The notes under the pieces: model-generated | Told to the model about the DNA's origin: nothing | Databases searched by the model: none | What the model saw: the letters and a program-made list of their open reading frames with translations, nothing else | Shown: positions 1 to 5,332 of the stretch, one piece after another | Layout of the letters: each line of letters opens with the position of its first letter | Numbering within the stretch: position 1 is the first letter of the stretch | Program-made: the position numbers and the translations under genes | DNA from: a bacterium | GTDB lineage: Bacteria > Babelota > Babeliae > Babelales > Vermiphilaceae | Assembly (NCBI GenBank): GCA_030626185.1 | Contig: DAOUPL010000045.1 | Span: forward strand, 1 to 6,668 | Direction of reading: 5' to 3' | Length of the DNA: 6,668 nucleotides

Positions 1-13
1 GCATACAAACTTA

Positions 14-22
14 TGCTAAACT
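14..22 (+). promoter_or_regulatory. Putative extended -10 promoter of proS
   Basis: TG-C-TAAACT reads as an extended -10 element (TGN followed by a -10 hexamer with 4 of 6 consensus bases). It places the transcription start near position 29 and gives a leader of about 35 bases before the proS start. No -35 can be judged because the window begins 13 bases upstream. The main support is that the element and the bases after it (ACTAAAAACA at 20-29) recur at the dnaN promoter (ACTAAAAACA at 4161-4170). Bases further upstream are not visible, so an additional promoter or a longer leader cannot be excluded. Confidence 0.5.
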
Positions 23-43
23 AAAAACAATACTGAATTAATT

Positions 44-61
44 TTTACAAAACGTTGTAAA
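44..61 (+). promoter_or_regulatory. Small hairpin/palindrome directly before the proS start
   Basis: TTTACAA (44-50) and TTGTAAA (55-61) are perfect reverse complements around a 4-base AACG loop, ending two bases before the ATG at 64. There is no normal Shine-Dalgarno sequence in front of proS. The core TACAA-N4-TTGTA recurs in the same place before the gene at 2221. It could act as an RNA hairpin affecting initiation or as a DNA operator. The function is inferred. Confidence 0.4.
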
Positions 62-63
62 GC

Positions 64-1488
64 ATGGCACAAAAACAACTTCCTGATATAAAAAAAGATT
101 TTGCTCAATGGTACCAAGAGGTGATTTTTAAGGCTGATTTGGCCGATCAATCACCAACGCGGGGTTCGTTTGTTATCCCTCCTTATGGCTATGCATTGTG
201 GGAAAATATAAAAGATATTGTTGATGATCGTATAAAAAAGACTGGTCACAAAAATGCATCGTTTCCATTGTTGATTCCACAATCATTTTTGACCAAAGAA
301 GCTGAACATGTCGAAGGTTTTGCACCAGAGCTCGTAGTAGTCACTCACGCTGGCGGTAAAAAACTAGCAGACCCATTGGTTGTGAGACCAACGTCGGAAA
401 CAATGATTCATCACATGTTTGCAAAATGGATTTCATCGTGGCGAGATTTACCGTTAAAGATTAATCAATGGGCTAACGTGATGCGTTGGGAGCTCAGACC
501 GCGCGCATTTTTGCGTACGACAGAGTTTTTCTGGCAAGAAGGTCATACAGCGCATGCAACAAAAAAAGAAGCTCATGAAGAAGTTTTGCTTATGCTTGAT
601 GAGTACGTAAAATTTGCGACAAATTATTTAGCTATTCCGGTTGTGACAGGTAAAAAAAGTGAGTCAGAAAAGTTCCCTGGTGCGCAAATAACGTACACGT
701 TCGAAGCGCTTATGCAAGATGGCAAAGCGTTACAAATGGGGACTTCACATTTGTTATCACAAAGTTTTGCTCATGCATTTGATATAAAGTTTCAAGATAA
801 AGATGGCAAACTTGCGTATCCACACTTAACTAGTTGGGCAGTAGCATCTCGACTAATCGGCGCTATCGTTATGGTGCATGGTGACCAAAAAGGTCTTGTG
901 TTGCCACCACGTGTTGCGCCAACGCAAGTCGTGATTGTACCAATTTATAAAAAAGATGCTGATAATAATGCGATCACGCAACAAGCGCATGCGCTTGCAA
1001 AACAACTTGAAGAACGCAATATTCGTGTATTAGTTGATGAGACTGATTACAGCCCTGGTGCAAAGTTTTATAAATGGGAACTCAAAGGGGTGCCGTTACG
1101 AGTAGAACTTGGGCAACGTGATTTACAAGCTGGTCATGCTGTTGTTGTTGATCGTGTTGAAAGTAATAAGCAAATGGTTGTTTTTGACAACTTTGTAGAT
1201 CATGTGGTTAAACAACTTGATGATTTGCACAACACCATGTATCAACGAGCGCAAAAACGGGTAAAAACACAACGGCATCATGGTGAAAGGCTTGTTGATT
1301 TTGGTCCAAAATTACAAAAAGATGCTGGTTTTTATCATGTTGGTTGGTGTGGTGATGTAGTTTGTGAGACGAAACTTAAAGAATATCAAGCGACAACGCG
1401 CTGTTTGCTAGAAACAAATGAACATAAAGTTTGTTTTGGTTGTGATAAACCAAGTGTCACTGATGTCTTGGTTGCCAAATCATATTAA
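64..1488 (+). CDS. proS: Prolyl-tRNA synthetase, archaeal/eukaryotic-like type
   Basis: Class II aminoacyl-tRNA synthetase that charges tRNA-Pro with proline in the cytoplasm. The 474 residues match the usual length of the short form that lacks the bacterial editing insertion. The catalytic core covers roughly residues 20-285: RPTSE at 108-112, motif 2 around R141-H161 (RWE, FLR, FWQEGHTAH), and motif 3 at 277-286 (GLVLPPRVAP). The anticodon-binding domain follows from about 287 to 390 and contains SPGAKFYKWELKGVPLR at 330-346. The C-terminal domain carries four cysteines (C429, C434, C457, C460) spaced like the zinc site of this subfamily and ends in the typical AKSY tyrosine. Oddities: the usual SWGxSTR segment reads SWAVASR (257-263), and the GPRD segment reads GQRD (350-353). 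The ATG at 64 is the first in frame and gives a normal N-terminus, although the ribosome site is poor. Confidence 0.96.
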   Translation: MAQKQLPDIKKDFAQWYQEVIFKADLADQSPTRGSFVIPPYGYALWENIKDIVDDRIKKTGHKNASFPLLIPQSFLTKEAEHVEGFAPELVVVTHAGGKKLADPLVVRPTSETMIHHMFAKWISSWRDLPLKINQWANVMRWELRPRAFLRTTEFFWQEGHTAHATKKEAHEEVLLMLDEYVKFATNYLAIPVVTGKKSESEKFPGAQITYTFEALMQDGKALQMGTSHLLSQSFAHAFDIKFQDKDGKLAYPHLTSWAVASRLIGAIVMVHGDQKGLVLPPRVAPTQVVIVPIYKKDADNNAITQQAHALAKQLEERNIRVLVDETDYSPGAKFYKWELKGVPLRVELGQRDLQAGHAVVVDRVESNKQMVVFDNFVDHVVKQLDDLHNTMYQRAQKRVKTQRHHGERLVDFGPKLQKDAGFYHVGWCGDVVCETKLKEYQATTRCLLETNEHKVCFGCDKPSVTDVLVAKSY

Positions 1489-1544
1489 AGTATTGCTTTT
1501 TTGTATTAAAAAAGGATATTCTTGTAGATGACTATATAACAAAT

Positions 1545-1550
1545 GGAGGA
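1545..1550 (+). promoter_or_regulatory. Shine-Dalgarno site that sets the upstream Dps start
   Basis: GGAGGA is a strong ribosome-binding site. The longest open frame begins at an ATG at 1543, which overlaps this site and so cannot use it. The ATGs at 1555 and 1558 lie 5 and 8 bases after GGAGG and are the credible starts. No convincing promoter is seen in the 66-base gap after proS; the best candidate is a weak TTGCTT (1493-1498) and TATTCT (1517-1522) pair, so read-through from proS is possible. Confidence 0.75.
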
Positions 1551-1554
1551 AGTT

Positions 1555-2169
1555 ATGATGTCTCTACAAAAATATCTTTTTAGAGCTCTTTTATTATCTT
1601 TTTTTGTTTCGTATGCTGATGATGCAAATAAGAATGTGTTATTGGATAAAGGAGCAAATATGGACAAAAAACACGCTGGCCTAGAACAAGAACGTGAGCC
1701 AAGTATTGGTATTTCATCACAAGATAGAAATGCTTCGATAAAGTTATTAAATAGTATTTTGGCCGATATGTTTGTTTTGTATGTGCAAACGTTGAATTAT
1801 CATTGGAATCTTGTAGGGCCACAGTTTAATGATTATCATGCGTTGTTTGATGCGCAATACCGTGCATTATTTGATGAAATAGATAAAATTGCTGAACGCG
1901 TGCGCGTTGTTGGTGGCATTGCTCATGGATCTATGAGTGAAATGATTGCTGGTGCATCATTGCAAGAAGATAGTGGTGATATTCCAGCACCACGTCAGAT
2001 GGTAGTAAATTTGTTAAAACAACATGAAAAATTGATAAAAAACTTACGCCATGCAATCAATGAAACAGCTAAAAATGAGCGCGATATGGGTACCAGTGAT
2101 TTATTGACAGGTTTACTAGTTGCGCATGAAAAAACAGCGTGGATGTTGCGGGCGCTAGCCGAACGATAA
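1555..2169 (+). CDS. dps: Dps-family mini-ferritin with N-terminal signal peptide
   Basis: Ferritin-like Dps family: dodecameric shells that oxidise iron with peroxide and store it, protecting the cell from hydroxyl radicals. From the start at 1555 the product is 204 residues. The Dps domain runs from about residue 60 to the end. All five ferroxidase ligands are present with the same spacing as in E. coli Dps: H83 (in YHWN), H95, D99, D110 and E114 (in DKIAERV). Residues 1-21 look like a signal peptide: a basic start, the hydrophobic run ALLLSFFVSY at 11-20, and a plausible cleavage after SYA. A hydrophilic linker of about 38 residues follows. Export is unusual for Dps. A second start at 1660 (M36) has its own strong ribosome site and would give a 169-residue protein of ordinary Dps length without the signal peptide. 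The long DNA-binding lysine tail of E. coli Dps is not obvious; DNA binding is unproven. Confidence 0.9.
   Translation: MMSLQKYLFRALLLSFFVSYADDANKNVLLDKGANMDKKHAGLEQEREPSIGISSQDRNASIKLLNSILADMFVLYVQTLNYHWNLVGPQFNDYHALFDAQYRALFDEIDKIAERVRVVGGIAHGSMSEMIAGASLQEDSGDIPAPRQMVVNLLKQHEKLIKNLRHAINETAKNERDMGTSDLLTGLLVAHEKTAWMLRALAER
1648..1662 (+). promoter_or_regulatory. Internal ribosome site and start codon inside the Dps gene
   Basis: AAAGGAG at 1648-1654 followed by a 5-base spacer and an in-frame ATG at 1660-1662 is as good a translation start as any in the window. Starting here yields MDKKHAGLEQ and a complete 169-residue Dps, close to the E. coli length of 167. It is either an alternative start giving a cytosolic isoform, or the only real start with the upstream hydrophobic stretch being untranslated. 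Codon-for-codon continuity and the good upstream ribosome site argue against the latter. Confidence 0.55.
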
Positions 2170-2176
2170 ATTATCG

Positions 2177-2185
2177 TGTTATAAC
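2177..2185 (+). promoter_or_regulatory. Putative extended -10 promoter of the exported orphan-xerD unit
   Basis: TG-T-TATAAC is an extended -10 element with 5 of 6 consensus bases in the hexamer. No -35 match is seen at the right distance, as is usual for extended -10 promoters. It would start transcription near 2192, about 29 bases before the ATG at 2221. It resembles the -10 regions of proS and dnaN and overlaps the left arm of the inverted repeat at 2181-2222. Confidence 0.45.
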
Positions 2186-2222
2186 TACAATATGTTTATT
2201 TTGTACAAAAGGTTGTAGTTAT
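2181..2222 (+). repeat. Perfect 10-bp inverted repeat over promoter and start codon
   Basis: ATAACTACAA (2181-2190) and TTGTAGTTAT (2213-2222) are exact reverse complements with a 22-base spacer. The right arm includes the first two bases of the ATG at 2221. The left arm overlaps the putative -10. If transcription begins upstream (read-through from the Dps gene) the RNA could fold and bury the start codon. If it begins near 2192 the left arm is not transcribed and the repeat would act only as DNA, for example as an operator. Confidence 0.6.
2204..2217 (+). promoter_or_regulatory. Small palindrome with the ribosome site in its loop
   Basis: TACAA (2204-2208) and TTGTA (2213-2217) pair around the loop AAGG, and AAAAGG (2207-2212) is the only Shine-Dalgarno-like sequence for the gene at 2221. 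The palindrome matches the one before proS except for one loop base. It is mutually exclusive with the longer inverted repeat at 2181-2222 because both use TTGTA at 2213-2217. Confidence 0.4.
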
Positions 2223-2769
2223 GAGAAAAAAATATGTTTTGTTGTTTTTTGTGGTGATATCAGCGCAAAATGTATGCAATGATGATGATATTATTTTGCG
2301 ATTTTCAGATGTCTTTATTCCGCATAAAGTTAATGCTGAACAACGATTTACCATTACTGTCCAGGCTGATGGTGAGTCTTGGGTAGTGAATGAGGCTCAG
2401 TGCAAAACAGAGATTAAAGATTGGACTGAATTGATGCGTCAATTTGCAATAGATATTGGTATTGTTGATTTTGATGATTATAGTGAGAGTTTTTTTCATT
2501 GTAGACCATATAGTTTTTTTATGTTAAATAGTTGTGTTGTGCACATAAATTGTGAAGGTGAAGTTTTACATGTTGATTCTTGCTATACTAAATTTCAAAA
2601 AGAAGCTTCGCTATATAATTTGTATGAAAAATTATGTGCAGTACGTGACGCACAGCAAGAGTTAAAAAATAACGATGCTTTACAGAAAACAATATTACCT
2701 GGTATTTATTTGAAAACTTCGTTATGTTGTACATTGCTTTTGTATTTATTGACTAATGTATTTGTATAA
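2221..2769 (+). CDS. Unrecognised exported, probably membrane-anchored protein
   Basis: I do not recognise this 182-residue protein. Residues 1-15 (MRKKY then LLFFVVISA) look like a signal peptide with possible cleavage after A15 or Q16. The middle part is acidic and contains six cysteines (C61, C94, C105, C111, C121, C139), which could form disulfides outside the cytoplasm. The region 29-57 (SDVFIPHKVNAEQRFTITVQ and on) reads like beta strands. The last ~17 residues (TSLCCTLLLYLLTNVFV) form a hydrophobic segment ending at the stop codon, so the protein may be held in the membrane by its C-terminus. Its TAA overlaps the xerD start by one base (TAATG), which suggests shared transcription and translational coupling, but nothing links the two functions. 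The start at 2221 follows AAAAGG with an 8-base spacer. Confidence 0.75.
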   Translation: MRKKYVLLFFVVISAQNVCNDDDIILRFSDVFIPHKVNAEQRFTITVQADGESWVVNEAQCKTEIKDWTELMRQFAIDIGIVDFDDYSESFFHCRPYSFFMLNSCVVHINCEGEVLHVDSCYTKFQKEASLYNLYEKLCAVRDAQQELKNNDALQKTILPGIYLKTSLCCTLLLYLLTNVFV

Positions 2770-3692
2770 TGAACAACGCTGAATATTCCACTAAGTTTAT
2801 CGCCTATTTATTGACCGAACGTTGCCTGGCACAAAATACCGTTGATGCGTATCAGCGTGATTTACAACAATTTATAACGTATCTTGAGCAACAAGAGATT
2901 ACTTTAGAAGCTATCGAGCAAGCAGCAATTAAAGGTTATTTACGATTTGTGCATGAACAATCATTAACTGATGCATCTCGTGCACGTAAAGTCTCATCAT
3001 TAAAAATATTTTTGCGGTATCTGCACACGCATCATGGGCATCAAGATCGTGCAGCATCAATAGCAGTGCCTAAAGTGGGCAAACAGTTGCCACATTATTT
3101 AACATTGCAAGAAGTTGAACAATTGTTGCAATGTGCGCAAAAAGACAGTTCGCTAAATGGCATGCGTAATAAAATGATGTTGTATTTATTGTATGCCACT
3201 GGTGTACGTGTCAGTGAGCTTGTTGGTTTGACGCTTGATGCGCTCAATGGTGCAGATTGGTGCATTAGAGTTACGGGTAAAGGCAGCAAGCAGCGACTAA
3301 TTCCCATTAATCATGATGTTATGACGATGTTGGTTGATTATGTACAAACAACGCGTACAATGATTGTTGCAAAAGATGCACAACAAAAACAAAGTTGTAA
3401 TTGGTTGTTTCCCGTCTTTTATCGGGGAAAATTGACCATGATGACACGACAATCATTTTGGAAAATACTTAATAAGCTTTGCGCGCGTGCTGGTATTGCC
3501 AAAAAAGTTTCTCCACATCAATTACGTCATTCGCTTGCGACGCATTTGCTCAAAAATGGTGCTGATTTACGGTCGTTACAGATGCTTTTGGGGCATGAAA
3601 ACATTGCAACCGTGCAAATTTATACGCACGTTGATACCACGTTTTTACGTGATGTGTATGACAAAAAACATCCGCGTTCAAAAGATGACTAG
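2769..3692 (+). CDS. xerD: Site-specific tyrosine recombinase, XerD type
   Basis: Tyrosine recombinase of 307 residues. XerC/XerD enzymes act at dif near the replication terminus to resolve chromosome dimers, usually with FtsK. The N-terminal SAM-like DNA-binding domain covers about residues 1-90 and the catalytic domain about 105-295. The catalytic set is complete: R147 (ATGVRVSEL), K171 (GKGSKQR), H250 and R253 (HQLRH), H276 (LLGH) and nucleophile Y285 (QIYTHV). XerD rather than XerC is favoured by TRQSFW (226-231), GADLRSLQMLLGH (264-276) and the HPR tail (301-303), all close to E. coli XerD. There is no phage or transposon context, so a housekeeping role fits better than an integrase. It begins inside the stop codon of the upstream gene and has no ribosome site of its own, implying coupled translation. 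No XerC partner is in the window. Confidence 0.92.
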   Translation: MNNAEYSTKFIAYLLTERCLAQNTVDAYQRDLQQFITYLEQQEITLEAIEQAAIKGYLRFVHEQSLTDASRARKVSSLKIFLRYLHTHHGHQDRAASIAVPKVGKQLPHYLTLQEVEQLLQCAQKDSSLNGMRNKMMLYLLYATGVRVSELVGLTLDALNGADWCIRVTGKGSKQRLIPINHDVMTMLVDYVQTTRTMIVAKDAQQKQSCNWLFPVFYRGKLTMMTRQSFWKILNKLCARAGIAKKVSPHQLRHSLATHLLKNGADLRSLQMLLGHENIATVQIYTHVDTTFLRDVYDKKHPRSKDD

Positions 3693-3710
3693 TTAAGTTT
3701 TTTTATAACA

Positions 3711-3738
3711 TTGACATTGTTGGTAACTGCATTATAAT
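3711..3738 (+). promoter_or_regulatory. Consensus sigma-70 promoter
   Basis: TTGACA (3711-3716) and TATAAT (3733-3738) both match the consensus in all six positions and are separated by 16 bases. Transcription should start near 3745, giving a leader of about 38 bases to the ATG at 3783. It is the strongest promoter in the window and drives the small exported protein; whether transcripts continue into dnaN is unknown, as no clear terminator lies between them. Confidence 0.85.
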
Positions 3739-3746
3739 TGTAACTG
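3723..3746 (+). repeat. Direct repeat GTAACTG flanking the -10 box
   Basis: GTAACTG occurs at 3723-3729 and 3740-3746, one copy on either side of the TATAAT hexamer. In addition AACATTG (3707-3713) and CAATGTT (3759-3765) form a 7-bp inverted repeat around the whole promoter. Either could be a binding site for a regulator. Short repeats arise by chance in AT-rich DNA, so the regulatory reading is tentative. Confidence 0.35.
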
Positions 3747-3782
3747 TTTGATTTTGAGCAATGTTTTTAGTGTGGGGTTTGT

Positions 3783-4118
3783 ATGAAAAAGTTACAATTA
3801 CTTTTGTTTATGGGGTTATTTGTAAGTGGTGCTGCTTTTGGTTGCAAAGGGAAGTATGAATTAAGTTATTATCGTCATTCTCGTCTTCCAGATAAATTAA
3901 CTGTTATTCTCGACAAGAAAAAGACAATTGCTGAAGGGATTGTGCCGATTGACGATTTCGCAAAATTTATGCTAAATAATTTTTTAAAATATGAATATCT
4001 TAATTTTGGAGAAATAGCTTTAATAAATTTCAAGCAAAAAGATTTTAAAAATAATATTGAAAAATTTATCAACAAAAATAAAGTTAAACCTAAAAAACGT
4101 AGATGTAAAATTCTATAA
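3783..4118 (+). CDS. Small unrecognised exported basic protein
   Basis: I do not recognise this 111-residue protein. Residues 1-20 are a clear signal peptide: MKK, then hydrophobic LLLFMGLFVSGAAFG. The residue after it is C21, so it could be a lipoprotein, but the box reads AFGC without the usual leucine at -3; signal peptidase I cleavage near AAFG is equally possible. The rest is rich in lysine, asparagine and phenylalanine. It ends in a very basic tail (KPKKRRCKIL, 102-111) containing the only other cysteine, C108. No known domain is evident. It is preceded by the consensus promoter and by GGGG at 3774-3777, a mediocre ribosome site 5 bases from the ATG. The promoter suggests strong expression. 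It is separate from dnaN (89 bases, with its own promoter). Confidence 0.7.
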   Translation: MKKLQLLLFMGLFVSGAAFGCKGKYELSYYRHSRLPDKLTVILDKKKTIAEGIVPIDDFAKFMLNNFLKYEYLNFGEIALINFKQKDFKNNIEKFINKNKVKPKKRRCKIL

Positions 4119-4154
4119 TTAGTTTTAGTTATCACATTAAAAAAGAAAGAATTT

Positions 4155-4163
4155 TGGTATACT
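4155..4163 (+). promoter_or_regulatory. Extended -10 promoter of dnaN-recF
   Basis: TG-G-TATACT is an extended -10 element with 5 of 6 hexamer matches. The -35 region (around 4135-4140) is poor. Transcription would start near 4170, leaving a leader of about 38 bases with TAAGG at 4191-4195 as the ribosome site, 12 bases from the ATG (rather long). Sequence 4152-4183 aligns with 11-43 upstream of proS with five mismatches and one gap. Confidence 0.6.
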
Positions 4164-4207
4164 AAAAACATACATAATTAATTAGTCATGTAAGGTGTAA
4201 CAAGATT

Positions 4208-5332
4208 ATGGCCAAAAATTACTTTGTGGTTGAAAAAAAACCATTTCTTTCAGTGCTTTCTGCAATGCAGCCAATTTGCACTAAGCGTACAACGCTTGAT
4301 GCAACAACAACAATTTTATTTAATGTTGATCGCAAAGAGTTAGTTCTTAAAGGGACCGATTTAGAAATTAGTTTGCAAACATCGCAAGAACCAAAAGAAA
4401 TTGTGATGGAAAATGCACAATCGTTCTTGCTTGCAGGTCGTCGTTTGTTTGATATTGTAAAAGAGCTTGATGATACGATTACGTTTTATGTTGAAGATAA
4501 TCAAGTGCGATTGCAATCAGGGTCTGTTGATCTAGCTTTACACATCAAAGATGCACAAGAGTTTCCGCCATTTCCTGAACGCATAGAAAACTTAATGCAA
4601 ATTGATGCAAAGTTTTTACTTGAGCTGCTTAATAAAGTTGCGTTTATTATTCCACAAAATCATGCAAATCAATCTCTTAATGGCTTGTATTGGGAAGTTG
4701 ATGAAAACGGCATGAAAATGACGGCAACTGATGGGCATTGTTTAGTGCAAGTTACCTCTGATAAATATTCATTAAAAGAAGCGAAATCATGGTTATTGCC
4801 ACGTCGTGCAATTTTGGAACTTAAAAAGATTTTAGAAAACGCACAAGATGCGGTTGTTTTTGTTGGCACATGCGATGGTCAACTTGTTGTTTCTGGTACA
4901 TCATTTAATTTTTTTACAAAATTACTTGTAAACAAGTTTCCTGAATACCAAAGTGTGTTAGAACGTAAATCGTTTATGCCTGCACGTATTGATCGTACAC
5001 AATTTGTACGCACATTACGTCGTTCAGCTTGTTTGCTCTCTGGGCAATTTTTAGCAACTGATTTTACGTTTAAACCTAACGCATTACATGTTTCTATACA
5101 AAATAAAGATGTTGGTAAGTTACAAGAGGCTATTGCGCTTGATGCATTTAAGGGCAATGAGATTTCGTTACGCTTTTATGCACCATATTTGTTGAATGGC
5201 ATGAATGCGTTTAGCGACGATAAAGTTACTTTGCATTTGCATAGCAGCGCAAAGCCAATTATGTTTGATGTAAAAAAAGATGATTATTCGTTGTTGTATC
5301 TTGTTATGCCGGTAGCTGCGTCTCATGGATAA
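4208..5332 (+). CDS. dnaN: DNA polymerase III beta subunit (sliding clamp)
   Basis: The beta clamp forms a dimeric ring around DNA and tethers DNA polymerase III and other partners. The 374 residues compare with 366 in E. coli and fit three similar clamp domains at about 1-125, 130-250 and 255-374. Family landmarks are ATDGH at 173-177, KFPEY at 243-247, SAKPIMF at 347-353 and the C-terminal YLVMPV at 364-369, which contributes to the partner-binding cleft. The protein extends five residues (AASHG) past the usual end, and this tail is encoded partly in the overlap with recF. The start at 4208 gives a normal clamp N-terminus. The common neighbour dnaA is not directly upstream; a small exported protein is there instead. 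The overlap with recF indicates one transcript and coupled translation. Confidence 0.97.
   Translation: MAKNYFVVEKKPFLSVLSAMQPICTKRTTLDATTTILFNVDRKELVLKGTDLEISLQTSQEPKEIVMENAQSFLLAGRRLFDIVKELDDTITFYVEDNQVRLQSGSVDLALHIKDAQEFPPFPERIENLMQIDAKFLLELLNKVAFIIPQNHANQSLNGLYWEVDENGMKMTATDGHCLVQVTSDKYSLKEAKSWLLPRRAILELKKILENAQDAVVFVGTCDGQLVVSGTSFNFFTKLLVNKFPEYQSVLERKSFMPARIDRTQFVRTLRRSACLLSGQFLATDFTFKPNALHVSIQNKDVGKLQEAIALDAFKGNEISLRFYAPYLLNGMNAFSDDKVTLHLHSSAKPIMFDVKKDDYSLLYLVMPVAASHG

Noticed and set aside
1..63. T-box or other riboswitch controlling proS
   Set aside because: Only 63 bases of upstream sequence are visible and no T-box-like motif is in them; the putative promoter at 14-22 would leave no room for one.
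1496..1514. Terminator after proS
   Set aside because: CTTTTTT and AAAAAAG can pair around GTATT, but the stem is nearly all A-U and is not followed by a U-tract.
1543..1545. ATG at 1543 as the Dps start
   Set aside because: It overlaps the GGAGGA ribosome site and has none of its own; 1555/1558 are correctly spaced after it.
2163..2177. Short palindrome ACGATAA-A-TTATCGT at the end of the Dps gene
   Set aside because: It includes the stop codon, has almost no loop and no T-run; too weak to call as a terminator or operator.
2769..3692. Phage integrase or genomic island marked by the tyrosine recombinase
   Set aside because: The protein resembles XerD closely and there is no tRNA target, attachment repeat, excisionase or phage gene nearby.
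3487..3696. Open frame of 69 codons inside xerD
   Set aside because: It lies in another frame over the conserved catalytic end of xerD and has no independent support; it is a shadow of the real gene.
3693..3710. Terminator after xerD
   Set aside because: A run of seven T (3698-3704) is present but no stable stem precedes it.
3875..4171. 98-codon - strand open frame over the small exported protein
   Set aside because: It lies antisense to a gene with signal peptide, promoter and matching start. AT-rich lysine/asparagine codons easily leave the opposite strand open, giving a Phe/Leu-rich nonsense product.
4119..4207. Replication origin upstream of dnaN
   Set aside because: I looked for TTATNCACA-type DnaA boxes. 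TTATCACA at 4129-4136 lacks a base and stands alone, and there is no box cluster or unwinding-like repeat array.
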